From Rhodococcus sp. 14-1411-2a (GTDB lineage Bacteria > Actinomycetota > Actinomycetes > Mycobacteriales > Mycobacteriaceae), in contig NZ_NPGA01000009.1 of the NCBI RefSeq assembly GCF_002259485.1, positions 186,001 through 250,000 on the forward strand: a DNA stretch of 64,000 bases, in the 5' to 3' direction. Numbering within the stretch: position 1 is the first letter of the stretch; each line of letters opens with the position of its first letter. Under the pieces are notes generated by a model. It was not told the DNA's origin. It did no database searches and was given only the letters and a program-made list of their open reading frames with translations. Positions 1-8,197 of the stretch are shown one piece after another. Made by a program: the position numbers and the translations under genes.

Positions 1-534
1 GCCGAGGTAGACGAAGCACTGCCTGGTGACGAGAGCGTGCCACACCCGGCGTGGACGTACACCCATGCGATCGATATCGACACGACACCGGATCTCGTGT
101 GGCCTTGGTTGATTCAACTCGGCCAGCAGCGGGCAGGCTTCTACAGCTACCGCGGACTGGAGAACATGGTCGGTTGCAACATCACGTCGGCGACGGGAAT
201 CGACCCTCGATTCCAGACTCTCGAGGTCGGCGACGACGTGATTCTGCATCCCCAATCACCATCTCTGACAGTGACGCTGGTCGACGACGGAACCGCCTTC
301 GTGCTGCTCGGTGCAGACCCCGACTCGGCCGACCGGGCACTCTGGTCGTTTCATTTGCGCGCCCTGCCCGGTGGAAGAACTCGACTGATCGAGCGGGGAC
401 GGTATTCGCACGCTGCAACATTGAAGAGTCGCTTGGTCTTCGGGCGCTACTTCGTCGAGCCCATCGGATTCGTCATGAGCAGAAAGATGCTGCGCACCAT
501 CGCAGCAAATGCTGCGACGGCCCAACACGCCTAA
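1..534 (+). CDS. SRPBCC/START-like protein, 5' end missing
   Basis: The frame is open from base 1, so the true start lies upstream of the window; about 177 residues are visible. An LPGDE segment is followed by a VWPWLIQLGQ stretch and a FYSYRGLEN stretch, a pattern common in actinobacterial SRPBCC proteins that bind hydrophobic ligands. The C-terminal part carries the RLIERGRYSH strand typical of the fold. A GTG at 37 could be taken as an internal start, but the upstream codons continue the family pattern. The gene converges on the hydrolase gene that follows, overlapping it by four bases. The ligand cannot be told from the sequence. Confidence 0.75.
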   Translation, partial: AEVDEALPGDESVPHPAWTYTHAIDIDTTPDLVWPWLIQLGQQRAGFYSYRGLENMVGCNITSATGIDPRFQTLEVGDDVILHPQSPSLTVTLVDDGTAFVLLGADPDSADRALWSFHLRALPGGRTRLIERGRYSHAATLKSRLVFGRYFVEPIGFVMSRKMLRTIAANAATAQHA

Positions 535-1427
535 CCTTTCGAGAACACCCCGCCCAGTCGGCGGAGATCGTCCAGAATGTCGTTGACCCGGCTCATCAGG
601 GAGATGTGTCCCTCTCCTTCGATCAGATGGGCCTGCGCTCCTGCGACGTTCGCCGCCAACCAACGAGCGTGGGCGAACGGAACCATCGTGTCAAGACTGC
701 CCTGCCATATCGACACCGGTGTGCTGATCTCGCTCAGGTCGAATCCCCATGGGCGCGTGTGGGTCAGGTCGTCGTCACGCCAGCCCACGATGCCTTGACG
801 TCCGGCCGCGTTGACCGATGCGGCGAGGTACTCGGTGAGTCCCTCGGTCAGCGCGGCGCGGTCGACCGGTGGAGCCAACGCTCCCAATCCTGCCGCTACC
901 TGGTCCGGGGTGACACCGAAGAACCCTTTTCGGATATCGAGAAACGACTCCAAGGCTTCGACGCCGGCGAACACGGCCGTGTACTCGTCGATGTTCTCCT
1001 CGGCCATTCCGTCGCGAATGTCGCCGTCGTAGTCGGCGGCCGGAGCGATCCCGACGCAGCAGGCGGCAGCGAGGCACCGACCGGGCAGCAGTGCTGCACA
1101 GGCCAATGCACGCGGTCCCCCACCTGACCAGCCGATCGTGAGAAATTCGCCGATGCCGAGGTGGTCGAGCACTGCCTCCGTGTCGGCGGCGTCATCCGCC
1201 ACCGTAGCGGTGGTCGCACCGTCCGGACGTGGGGAGGATGCTCCGTACCCCGGCCTCGAGTAGGAGACGACCCGCAATCCCTGTGCAGCAGCTGCCCGTT
1301 CGAGGGTCTGGAACGGTACTGCACCCTGCGGGGTGCCGTGGTGATAGACGAGTGGAAGCGCGTCGACCGGCCCTGTATCGAGTACTTCGAGGCTGCGGCC
1401 GTCCTCGGTCGGGACCAGAACTGTCAT
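531..1427 (-). CDS. alpha/beta hydrolase
   Basis: This 298-residue protein has an alpha/beta hydrolase layout: an oxyanion HGTP segment near residue 29, a nucleophile elbow GWSGGG, and a late GEGHISL segment supplying the histidine. The ATG at 1427 is chosen because it overlaps the stop codon of the upstream gene in an ATGA, which suggests translational coupling; the longer open frame upstream is arginine-rich and reads against that gene. The substrate is not predictable. It could be an esterase, a lactonase or a C-C hydrolase. Confidence 0.8.
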   Translation of the reverse strand: MTVLVPTEDGRSLEVLDTGPVDALPLVYHHGTPQGAVPFQTLERAAAAQGLRVVSYSRPGYGASSPRPDGATTATVADDAADTEAVLDHLGIGEFLTIGWSGGGPRALACAALLPGRCLAAACCVGIAPAADYDGDIRDGMAEENIDEYTAVFAGVEALESFLDIRKGFFGVTPDQVAAGLGALAPPVDRAALTEGLTEYLAASVNAAGRQGIVGWRDDDLTHTRPWGFDLSEISTPVSIWQGSLDTMVPFAHARWLAANVAGAQAHLIEGEGHISLMSRVNDILDDLRRLGGVFSKG

Positions 1428-1915
1428 TTGTCTTCGATGCTGCTGCCGGATGCGTCGGTCAACGTCAATCCGAGCAACTGTTGCACCGTCTCTGTGTTTC
1501 CGCGCTGACCGGCACCGTGTAGCAGTACCTGCGCCGCAAGCCCACTCATCAACGGCGGTACCACGAGCAGCGTCACACTGTCGCCGTCGCGAGTGCGAAC
1601 ACCGAGTGTGTGGTGTGGCTGAAACCGGTAGCCGTCCAGGTGAATTCTCCGTGCGCCTACGGTGACGCGCCGGGGTGCCTTCTGCCACTCGTCGAGGCGA
1701 TAGAGCACTCGATCGATCGGACCGAGCCGCCGCGACAGGGCAGCGACGAGATCGGGTGCTTCGTAGTCGAGGTCGTCACTGTACGACAGCCACGCACCGT
1801 CGACTTCACCTGTTTCCCAGTCATTCTCGTTCGGTGGAGTCAGGGTCAGACGCCGATCACTGTCGGACGGCAAGGAGCGACCGACCCGATCGTAATGGGA
1901 TGCATTGTTCCTCAT
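1424..1915 (-). CDS. DUF5994-like protein
   Basis: This 163-residue protein resembles the actinobacterial DUF5994 group: a DGAWLSYSDDL segment, an ALSRRLGPIDRVLYRL segment, WQKAPRRVTVGARR, and a TLLVVPP strand. Its function is unknown. The ATG at 1915 is preceded by AGAGAAG and its stop overlaps the hydrolase start in ATGA, so the two are probably one transcript. The upstream gap holds an inverted repeat, GGGTACGAAGTACCC, 71-85 bases before the start. Members of this family often sit beside USP and WhiB genes, which fits this neighbourhood. Confidence 0.65.
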   Translation of the reverse strand: MRNNASHYDRVGRSLPSDSDRRLTLTPPNENDWETGEVDGAWLSYSDDLDYEAPDLVAALSRRLGPIDRVLYRLDEWQKAPRRVTVGARRIHLDGYRFQPHHTLGVRTRDGDSVTLLVVPPLMSGLAAQVLLHGAGQRGNTETVQQLLGLTLTDASGSSIEDK

Positions 1916-1985
1916 GACAGGCTCTTCTCTGTGGGGTGTTCCGCTGTCCACTTGCACGCTAGCGATGCGTCGACCCGGCCCGGAA

Positions 1986-2000
1986 GGGTACGAAGTACCC
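1986..2000. promoter_or_regulatory. 6-bp inverted repeat, possible operator
   Basis: GGGTAC and GTACCC are separated by GAA, giving a perfect inverted repeat in the gap between the divergent genes at 1915 and 2179. The spacing to the minus-strand start is typical for an operator. It is not a good DosR box because the central spacing differs. Confidence 0.3.
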
Positions 2001-2089
2001 AATCGCCAGGGACCGGCGACGGACGACGGAACCCCCGGTGGTGCAGATCCATTCGGCCGCTCACCGCGAACACCTTCGGCGACCGCTGA

Positions 2090-2103
2090 GGGTCCTAAGT
2101 CCC
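2090..2103. promoter_or_regulatory. DosR-like box candidate
   Basis: The minus strand reads GGGACTTAGGACCC, which matches 11 of 14 positions of the mycobacterial DosR core GGGACTTTAGTCCC. It lies about 75 bases upstream of the SHOCT gene start, a usual distance for DosR boxes. Related motifs occur upstream of several other genes in this block. The assignment is by eye. Confidence 0.35.
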
Positions 2104-2178
2104 TGTTTCCAGGCGCTCCCGCGCGGCAGAGTCGTCGTCAGTGATCCTCACGAGCAACCACCGACAGGACCGACCGGC

Positions 2179-2397
2179 ATGACACTCTCCCTCACATTCG
2201 CTTTCGCTGTCGCAGCACTCTGTTTGCTCGCAGTGCTGCGGTCCGGGGTTCGCACTCCCGCCTGGGCAAGAGCGCGCGCCGTTACCGGTCCCGACACGTT
2301 GGAGGAGTTGTTCGCCGCGCGGTACGCACGTGGCGATATCGACTTGGCGCAATACCGCACATCCGTGGATCTCTTGACAGCACAACTCCATTGCTGA
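2179..2397 (+). CDS. small SHOCT-domain membrane protein
   Basis: This 72-residue protein starts with one hydrophobic segment (about residues 4-22). It ends with a SHOCT domain: LEELFAARYARGDIDLAQY, the short C-terminal module usually found on membrane-associated proteins. The ATG at 2179 is preferred because it places the membrane segment at the N-terminus; an in-frame GTG further upstream is possible. The flavodoxin-like gene follows 38 bases later on the same strand, so they may be co-transcribed. Function is unknown. Confidence 0.65.
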   Translation: MTLSLTFAFAVAALCLLAVLRSGVRTPAWARARAVTGPDTLEELFAARYARGDIDLAQYRTSVDLLTAQLHC

Positions 2398-2435
2398 CCG
2401 AACGCCGTACCTCGAGAAAGAAAGCAGAAGGCATC

Positions 2436-2993
2436 ATGCGCATCCTGATCGCAACGGCAAGCCGTCACGGTTCCACCCGCGAGCTCGGACAGTGGTTGGG
2501 CTCGGCGCTGACCGCGAGACTGTCCGACACCGCCACCGCGGCCACGGTCGACGTCCGCGATGCAGCCGAGGTGGACAGCATCGCCGAGTACGACGCCGTC
2601 GTACTCGGAAGCGGCGTCTACATGGGCCGCTGGCTCGGTGATGCCCGGTCGCTCGTCGCCCGTGAGCAATCCGAACTCGAGACCAGGCCGGTGTGGCTGT
2701 TCTCCAGCGGGCCCATAGGTAGCGGGACACCGCCCACTGCGAAGTCGAAGTGGAGCGAGGCGTCCTGGGCAATCGAACACAAGGTGTTCGGCGGCAAGCT
2801 CGATCGATCGACATTGTCGTTGTTCGAGCGCGCGGTGGTCCGAATGATCAACGCCGGCGACGGAGACGACAGATCACGCGCCGAGGTCGACGAGTGGGCC
2901 GGAGACATCATCGGTGTCCTCACAAAGCGGCTTTCACCCTCCACCTCCGCCGTTGACAAAAGTTCATCACCCGAGAAAGGCCCATCCTCATGA
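2436..2993 (+). CDS. flavodoxin-like protein (HemG/protoporphyrinogen-oxidase type)
   Basis: The N-terminus MRILIATASRHGSTRELG is a flavodoxin FMN phosphate-binding loop, followed by YDAVVLGSGVYMGRW and WLFSSGPIG, both typical of the HemG-like flavodoxin group. The length of 185 residues fits. The ATG at 2436 follows an AGAAGG ribosome site; an earlier in-frame start would add a non-homologous tail. The stop overlaps the USP start in ATGA. A paralogue is encoded at 7204-7704. Such proteins pair with universal stress proteins in actinobacterial hypoxia loci. A redox partner cannot be named. Confidence 0.75.
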   Translation: MRILIATASRHGSTRELGQWLGSALTARLSDTATAATVDVRDAAEVDSIAEYDAVVLGSGVYMGRWLGDARSLVAREQSELETRPVWLFSSGPIGSGTPPTAKSKWSEASWAIEHKVFGGKLDRSTLSLFERAVVRMINAGDGDDRSRAEVDEWAGDIIGVLTKRLSPSTSAVDKSSSPEKGPSS

Positions 2994-3433
2994 CCGACAC
3001 CGAGCCGACCGGCCGCCCCATCGTGGTGGGAGTCGACGGATCACCTTCGTCGATCCTCGCCCTGCAACGTGCGCAGCAGTTGGCCACCGCCTTGTCGACC
3101 ACGTTGGAGGCAGTCACAGTCTGGCAGTACCAGCCGTACATGGACACCGGTTACGTCGTCGAAGTCGAGCCCGCGAAGAACGCCGAGACGATTCTCGCCG
3201 AGGCTACCGCTGCTGCGTTCGGCACCGATCTGCCCGTAGGCCTGAAACAGGTTGTGAGACAGGGTTCTGCAGCAAAAGTCCTGCTGGAGGCCAGCCATGA
3301 CGCCGAGATTCTCGTTGTCGGCAGCCGAGGGCACGGCGGATTCGTCGGACTGCTCCTCGGATCCGTCAGCTCGCAGTGCGCGGAGCATGCACATTGCCCA
3401 GTGCTGGTGGTTCATTCGAGGGACCATCACTAG
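2990..3433 (+). CDS. universal stress protein, single UspA domain
   Basis: This 147-residue protein has one UspA domain. It starts with IVVGVDGSPSS and carries the ATP-binding G-x2-G-x9-G(S/T) motif as GSRGHGGFVGLLLGSVS near the C-terminus, so nucleotide binding is likely. A GAGAAAGG ribosome site sits ten bases ahead, and the ATG overlaps the stop of the flavodoxin-like gene. Family members bind ATP and help cells persist under stress or low oxygen. Confidence 0.9.
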   Translation: MTDTEPTGRPIVVGVDGSPSSILALQRAQQLATALSTTLEAVTVWQYQPYMDTGYVVEVEPAKNAETILAEATAAAFGTDLPVGLKQVVRQGSAAKVLLEASHDAEILVVGSRGHGGFVGLLLGSVSSQCAEHAHCPVLVVHSRDHH

Positions 3434-3443
3434 CGGGGCCGCC

Positions 3444-3869
3444 GTGCCCACACCGTCGCACATTGCGACGGTGGCCGTGGCATCGGCGCTGATCAGGGTT
3501 CGGGAACTCGAGCGGTCCATCGATTTCTACTGCTCGGTGTTCGAGTTCACCGTCTCCCTCCGAGAAGCGGACGCCGCACTGTTGCTGGCGCGAAACGGCT
3601 TTCAGATCTATCTGCACGCCGACCCAATGTCCTTGCCGCGACCGGTGACAGCTCTGGGAGTCAGCGAGATCATGTGGTCGGCTCAACGCGCCGAGTCACT
3701 CAACGAGATCGGGGCTCGGCTCCGCAAGCACTACCCGTCCACGTACGCCCACACAGCCGACGGAGTCAGTTTCGTCGACGGGTGCGATCCGGACGGCAAC
3801 AGGGTTCTCGTGGCCTACCCGAGCCCATTGCAGTTGCCTCGCAGCGTCATCGAGCATCGTTTCCGCTGA
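3444..3869 (+). CDS. VOC/glyoxalase-fold protein
   Basis: A protein of about 141 residues with the vicinal oxygen chelate layout: LIRVRELERSIDFYCSVFEF at the start of the fold, a central strand with the residues FQIYLHAD, and a DPDGNRVLVAYP end. GTG at 3444 gives a start right before the fold and ten bases after the USP stop; the longer frame begins inside the USP gene. Metal ligands are not complete by eye, so an enzymatic role is uncertain. It may be the last gene of the 2179-3869 transcript. Confidence 0.65.
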   Translation: MPTPSHIATVAVASALIRVRELERSIDFYCSVFEFTVSLREADAALLLARNGFQIYLHADPMSLPRPVTALGVSEIMWSAQRAESLNEIGARLRKHYPSTYAHTADGVSFVDGCDPDGNRVLVAYPSPLQLPRSVIEHRFR

Positions 3870-3891
3870 ATCCCGGCGGTGACACTGTGGG

Positions 3892-4479
3892 TCAGGAACC
3901 CTGCGGCGGAAACCATCCGCGTGCGTCACGCAGGGTTCTTCGAGCCACTTCGGCTGTGGGCGTCCCGGATTGCGCTGCCAATCGGTGCAGTTCGGCACGG
4001 CCTTCCGCCGCGCTGCGCCCGCCGGCGATGAGCACTCCGATCGCCTGATTCACTTCGCTCACCGAAGCGAGCGCGTAGGCGGACCGCTCTTCGCCCGCAC
4101 CGCGCAGGTGTCGATCGAGAACTGCGGAGTCGCCGCCGAGTCCGAGGGTGAAACTCACATCGGCGGCGAAGTCCACGAGAGCGCCTGCGGTGCCGGACAG
4201 AATGAGCAGATACTTCTCGGTCCCGATGCTGAGCGGGTCGGTGAGGGTGAGCCTGAGCGATGATGCCGGCTCGTGGTCGGCACTGTTCCCGGTCGATGCC
4301 GACACCTCGAAGTACTCACCGTCGACGATCACGGTGAGGGTTATCGAGACCACGGCCGATACGGCCGCGTCGATATCCGCGGACAGTCGGTCCACCAGTT
4401 GTGCGAGGTCGACGGTGGAGCTGTCGAGTGCTGTGGTCAATCGCGCCAGATCGGCGAGCAGACGAGGCTGCAATTTCAT
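3892..4479 (-). CDS. ANTAR-domain regulator
   Basis: This protein of about 195 residues ends in an ANTAR domain: EVNQAIGVLIAGGRSAAEG followed by ELHRLAAQSG and VARRTL. ANTAR domains bind paired stem-loops in RNA and usually act as antiterminators. The N-terminal 120 residues look like a degenerate sensor domain (SITLTVIVDGEYFEV, LRLTLTDPL). The start is uncertain: ATG at 4479 follows an ACGGGA stretch, and an in-frame GTG lies a little upstream. It is next to a second ANTAR gene on the same strand. Confidence 0.7.
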   Translation of the reverse strand: MKLQPRLLADLARLTTALDSSTVDLAQLVDRLSADIDAAVSAVVSITLTVIVDGEYFEVSASTGNSADHEPASSLRLTLTDPLSIGTEKYLLILSGTAGALVDFAADVSFTLGLGGDSAVLDRHLRGAGEERSAYALASVSEVNQAIGVLIAGGRSAAEGRAELHRLAAQSGTPTAEVARRTLRDARGWFPPQGS

Positions 4480-4629
4480 CGAGAATCCCGTGCGGCCCGA
4501 CCGCCTGTTCGATTCTTCCGTGAATCCTGCCACGATGGATCTCCATCGTCCGGTGCAGGCGCGAGGCCAAAGTCGGAGTCCATGCCTCGAGTGCACCCGC
4601 ATAGTCGACGCTACGCGCTTTTGTCCGGT

Positions 4630-5418
4630 CTATGTGCGTCGGCGACGCGCGCGTGCCACCTTCATCGCCTCGGCGACCATGGAATGGGCCACCACAGCGA
4701 TCTTCTTGTGCTCGGTCTGACTGATGTCGCGAAGCTTGTCATACCCCTCGGCATCACTGCATCCGGTTCTACTGATCAGTATGCCGATGGCCTGATCGAT
4801 CACGGCTCTACTGCCCAATGCCTTTTCCAGTTGCTCGGTCAGCTGCACTGCACTGTCCAACGCACGGGCATTCTGAGCCGAAATCGCCGCGGGCACGGCG
4901 AACAACTCGCCCAGTTCGGCCGCTCGATCGTCGAAGGCATTCGGCTTGTGCGCGTAGACATTCATCGCGCCGAGTACCACCGACTTGGTGATCAACGGCA
5001 GCGACAACACGCTGTGCACACCCAGCCGGCCCACCTGAGGTCCGAACTCGGGCCACTGCGGATCGGCGTCGAGCGAACCCGACCGAACGGTGATGCCCTC
5101 CTTCGCTGCGGTGATGCACGGACCCTGGCCCAGTCCGTACTGGATGTCGTCGACCACACGGACGAAATCCTCGCTGGCCACGATCGTCGCGGGAAGGTTG
5201 GGATGCAACAACGTCAACCCGGCTCCATCGGCACCCGGGATGGCCCGCACCGCGAATTCCGCAACGTGCGAGAGGGTTTCCGGTAGCGACATCGTGCTCA
5301 TCGCCAACCGGCCGAGCCCGGCAAGGGCGGCGGCGAAATCGTCGTCGAACTCGTCGGTGACGGGTTGCTCCGGGGCGGGGTTCTCCGCGTGCATCGCTGC
5401 TCGATTCGTAGTGAGCAC
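4630..5418 (-). CDS. GAF-ANTAR regulator
   Basis: Up to 262 residues. A GAF domain spans about residues 40-190 (ADGAGLTLLHPNLPATIVAS, GLGQGPCITAAKEG, LSLPLITKSVVLGAMNVYA), and an ANTAR domain follows (RAVIDQAIGILISRTGCSDAEGY, LRDISQTEHKKIAVVA). This is a common actinobacterial signal-to-RNA regulator. GTG at 5418 and ATG at 5394 are both possible starts; neither has a strong ribosome site. The GAF ligand is unknown. It is followed by a shorter ANTAR gene. Confidence 0.8.
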   Translation of the reverse strand: MLTTNRAAMHAENPAPEQPVTDEFDDDFAAALAGLGRLAMSTMSLPETLSHVAEFAVRAIPGADGAGLTLLHPNLPATIVASEDFVRVVDDIQYGLGQGPCITAAKEGITVRSGSLDADPQWPEFGPQVGRLGVHSVLSLPLITKSVVLGAMNVYAHKPNAFDDRAAELGELFAVPAAISAQNARALDSAVQLTEQLEKALGSRAVIDQAIGILISRTGCSDAEGYDKLRDISQTEHKKIAVVAHSMVAEAMKVARARRRRT

Positions 5419-5509
5419 ACATGCTGATCGAGCACGTGTCTGCCCTTCCGAACCCTACGGCGTTTCGGACATTACGGGAACATCGACCCGAGATCGGGGC
5501 CGTGCGCGC

Positions 5510-6520
5510 TCAGAACTCGAACACCTGACGAGCGGTGACGCGGCCACCCATGAGGTCGTCGAAGCACTCGTTCACTTCGTCGAGTTTGCGCGAGACGGCA
5601 GATACCGTGGTCCGCCCGGCCTCGTGCAAAGCGAACACCTCACGCAGATCCTTTCGGGTGCCGACGATCGAACCGAGGACGGAGATTCCGCCGACGACCG
5701 TCTCGAAGATCGGAACCGGGAACACACCGTGCGCGGGCATGGACACGCACACCAGCCGACCGCCGCGGCGCAGGGACCGGAATGCCTGATCGAACACGCT
5801 GGGGATGACGGCCAGCACGATGGCGACGTCGGCTCCGCCGAGTTCCTGGATGGCCTCCACCGGATCGGTCGTCGCCGAGTTGACGGTGTGGTCTGCGCCG
5901 AGTTCACGAGCGAGTTCGAGCTTCTCGTCCTCGATGTCCACGGCGGTGACGAATCCTCCGGCGATCTTGGCGTACTGCACTGCCATGTGACCGAGTCCGC
6001 CGACGCCGAAGATGGCCACACGCTGTGCCGGGGTGACGCCACCTACCTTGACCGCCTTGTACGTGGTGACGCCGGCGCAGGTCAGCGGAGCGGCATCGAA
6101 CGAGGAGATGCCGTCGGGAACGCGGACGACATATTTCGCATGGGCCACAGCGTATTCGGCGTATGCCCCGTCGATCGAGTAGCCACTGTTCTGCTGCTTC
6201 TCGCACAGCGTCTCCCAGCCCGATACGCAATGATCGCATTCGCCGCACGCCGAACCGAGCCACGCGATCGCGACCCGCTCGCCGATTCGATCCTTCGACA
6301 CCTGGGATCCGACCGCTTCGATCACTCCGACGCCTTCGTGCCCGGGAACGAACGGCAGGGTCGGCTTGGCCGACCAATCCCCCTGCGCAGCATGGATATC
6401 GGTGTGACAGACCCCGCACGTCTCCATCTTCACCAGCACCTGCTCGGGTGCCGGTTCCGGAATCGGGATGTCCTTGACGACCAGGGGTCCGCCGAACTCG
6501 GTGACAACAGCAGCTTTCAT
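5510..6520 (-). CDS. adhP: zinc-dependent alcohol dehydrogenase, AdhP type
   Basis: A 336-residue medium-chain dehydrogenase that should interconvert alcohols and aldehydes with NAD. Catalytic zinc ligands are visible in CGVCHTD (C38) and PGHEGVG (H61). The structural zinc site is C92, C95, C98 and C106. The Rossmann motif is IFGVGGLGHMAVQ. ATG at 6520 follows a strong GGAGGAAG site. The gene is divergent from the DUF1003 gene across a 256-base gap with two inverted motifs. It lies in a stress gene block, so a hypoxia or redox role is plausible but inferred. Confidence 0.9.
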   Translation of the reverse strand: MKAAVVTEFGGPLVVKDIPIPEPAPEQVLVKMETCGVCHTDIHAAQGDWSAKPTLPFVPGHEGVGVIEAVGSQVSKDRIGERVAIAWLGSACGECDHCVSGWETLCEKQQNSGYSIDGAYAEYAVAHAKYVVRVPDGISSFDAAPLTCAGVTTYKAVKVGGVTPAQRVAIFGVGGLGHMAVQYAKIAGGFVTAVDIEDEKLELARELGADHTVNSATTDPVEAIQELGGADVAIVLAVIPSVFDQAFRSLRRGGRLVCVSMPAHGVFPVPIFETVVGGISVLGSIVGTRKDLREVFALHEAGRTTVSAVSRKLDEVNECFDDLMGGRVTARQVFEF

Positions 6521-6631
6521 CGTGGACTTCCTCCAACTATCGAAACCAATGCCGTTCTCGACCATCGAGCAATGCACACCGTCGATGGTCGGCGCTGCGA
6601 CACTCGGCATGTAGGGCCGGAAGTCACCGCA

Positions 6632-6653
6632 GGTTCGGGACGTATCCCGAACC
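6632..6653. promoter_or_regulatory. 9-bp inverted repeat between divergent genes
   Basis: GGTTCGGGA and TCCCGAACC flank the four bases CGTA in a perfect 9-bp inverted repeat, 112 bases from the alcohol dehydrogenase start and 124 from the DUF1003 start. It looks like a transcription factor operator. It is two bases shorter in the centre than a DosR box, so a different regulator is likely. Confidence 0.4.
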
Positions 6654-6685
6654 GACAGGTCGGGAGCAGAAAGGCCCGAGGAGCA

Positions 6686-6699
6686 GGGGCTTTCGTCCC
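6686..6699 (+). promoter_or_regulatory. DosR-like box candidate
   Basis: GGGGCTTTCGTCCC matches 12 of 14 positions of the DosR core GGGACTTTAGTCCC and lies 78 bases before the DUF1003 start. This is the best match in the window. The assignment is by eye. Confidence 0.45.
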
Positions 6700-6776
6700 T
6701 GGCACTGGTCGCCGACCTCGGCCACACTCGGCAGCATGGATACTGCTGCACACTCCCGATCGAACACCTGCGAGCA

Positions 6777-7229
6777 ATGAACCTGTGGCGACGACACCCC
6801 GGGGTCCGAACCGGTGACGCACTGACCACCGGTGAGCGAGCGGCGGATTACGTCCGAAACGGAATGGGCTCCTGGCCGTTCGTGTTCCTGTTCCTGGGCA
6901 CCATGGCGCTGTGGGCCGCCTACAACCAGAGCGACGGATTCGACCCTTACCCCTTCATCCTGCTCAACCTGTTCCTGTCGATGATCGCGGGACTACAGGG
7001 AGCGATTCTGCTGATCTCGGCAAAACGTGCGGACTCGGTGAGCAGTGAGGTTGCCGTACATACCCTTTCGAACACCGCGCTACTCCAGGACATGATCGAG
7101 GCCAATACGGTCTTGACCGAATCGGTGGCGCAGTTGGCAGCCGAGATACACGAGCACGTCTGCCCGCCCGCTCAGCGTCTCGGTACAGGCAGATCTCAGA
7201 AGGTCACGAGCCCGGTGTCCCAGCCGTGA
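6777..7229 (+). CDS. DUF1003 membrane protein
   Basis: This 150-residue protein carries the DUF1003 signature: GERAADYVRNGMGSWPFVFLF, then LWAAYNQ, then FDPYPFILLNLFLSMIAG, with two membrane segments and a cytoplasmic tail. Function in bacteria is not established. ATG at 6777 is the first start of the frame. Its 3' end overlaps the convergent flavodoxin-like gene by 26 bases. A DosR-like motif precedes it. Confidence 0.8.
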   Translation: MNLWRRHPGVRTGDALTTGERAADYVRNGMGSWPFVFLFLGTMALWAAYNQSDGFDPYPFILLNLFLSMIAGLQGAILLISAKRADSVSSEVAVHTLSNTALLQDMIEANTVLTESVAQLAAEIHEHVCPPAQRLGTGRSQKVTSPVSQP

Positions 7230-7704
7230 GACAGGCGAGTATCTCTCGGGCCCAGTTGCACACGAGCACCCAGTCGCGGAAGTCTCCGGCGACTGCACCG
7301 GAGTTGTCGAAGATCTGACGCTCCCCCACCGAAAGTTTCTCGGGATCAAGCCTTCCGGGAAACGTTCGGTGAGCGATGGCATGCAACACCGACACCGCGT
7401 GTGCCGCGTCGGAAATGACGTTGACCGGCCGATCGCTCGAGTGCAGCGGTCCACAGGAGAACAGCCAGACGGGTGGATGGTCGGACCTGGACACCCTGTC
7501 GACCAGAGCCTTCGCGGCCGGAACCCAGCGATCGGAGTAGACGGCGCTGCCGATGATCACCGCGTCGTAACCGTCCACGCGGGTCACGGATTCCGGGGCT
7601 TGGATGTCGACGTCGACGCCCTCGTGCTCGAAGACTCGACCCATTTCCTGGCCCAGACTGTGGGTCGCGCCATGCCGACCCGAGGTGCAGATCAGCAACC
7701 TCAT
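7204..7704 (-). CDS. flavodoxin-like protein, second copy
   Basis: 166 residues, starting MRLLICTSGRHGATHSLG (FMN loop), then YDAVIIGSAVYSDRW and WLFSCGPLHSS. It is a paralogue of the protein at 2436-2993. ATG at 7704 overlaps the stop of the upstream membrane-protein gene in ATGA; the longer frame is arginine-rich shadow sequence. It probably acts in the same redox role as its paralogue, which is unknown. Confidence 0.75.
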   Translation of the reverse strand: MRLLICTSGRHGATHSLGQEMGRVFEHEGVDVDIQAPESVTRVDGYDAVIIGSAVYSDRWVPAAKALVDRVSRSDHPPVWLFSCGPLHSSDRPVNVISDAAHAVSVLHAIAHRTFPGRLDPEKLSVGERQIFDNSGAVAGDFRDWVLVCNWAREILACLTAGTPGS

Positions 7705-8132
7705 ACGTCGTCCGACAACAGATACGCGGACTTTCCCGCGGCAACCGTCATCCGCCAACCGCGCAGAGCAATGACGAGACCCAGCACACCGAACGATCCC
7801 AGCAGCCAACTCGTCTCACCGGTCACGGCCGCTAGAACCACAATCCAGGCCACGAGGAGCACGCCGGCGATGTGAGCCATCGGGCCCGACCGTCCGCCGC
7901 CTGCGAAGGCAGACGCCGCAGCAAGCCCCATCGGTATGCCGACGACCAACACCAGTGAGAGCGCTGTGAGCGTGACAGGCAACGTCCCCTGCACGTAAGG
8001 ACTCGGATCGATTGCCCCCGAGACCAATCCGATCGCGGCACCGAACGCGTTGATCGATGCACCTCCGCAGACTGCGCCGAGCCACGGCCAGCGTCGAGTG
8101 CGTTCGGTGGCCACCCGCGTTGTCGATATCAT
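7701..8132 (-). CDS. four-helix membrane protein, unknown
   Basis: A 143-residue protein with about four hydrophobic segments (WLGAVCGGASINAFGAAIG, LPVTLTALSLVLVVGIPMG, HIAGVLLVAWIVVLA, SFGVLGLVIAL) and no recognised family. ATG at 8132 is preferred to the upstream frame start at 8156. A GGGACCTTGTGCCCT motif lies 36-50 bases upstream, also present before the Rv1733c-like gene. Its stop overlaps the flavodoxin-like gene start, so the two are coupled. Confidence 0.6.
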   Translation of the reverse strand: MISTTRVATERTRRWPWLGAVCGGASINAFGAAIGLVSGAIDPSPYVQGTLPVTLTALSLVLVVGIPMGLAAASAFAGGGRSGPMAHIAGVLLVAWIVVLAAVTGETSWLLGSFGVLGLVIALRGWRMTVAAGKSAYLLSDDV

Positions 8133-8167
8133 CGGTCCAGCTTGTCCGCAGCGCACCGCATGAACTA

Positions 8168-8181
8168 GGGCACAAGGTCCC
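8168..8181 (-). promoter_or_regulatory. DosR-like box candidate
   Basis: The minus strand reads GGGACCTTGTGCCC, 36-49 bases upstream of the membrane-protein gene at 8132. The same 15 bases including a trailing T recur at 12036-12050 upstream of the Rv1733c-like gene. A shared exact motif before two stress-type genes suggests a common regulator. Confidence 0.45.
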
Positions 8182-8197
8182 TGCTGCCCAGGGTGAT

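Noticed and set aside
4273-5286. 337-codon plus-strand open frame
   Set aside because: It is antisense to the ANTAR gene pair, with no domain.
6614-6627. DosR box for the alcohol dehydrogenase
   Set aside because: Only 10 of 14 positions match, too weak to list as a feature.
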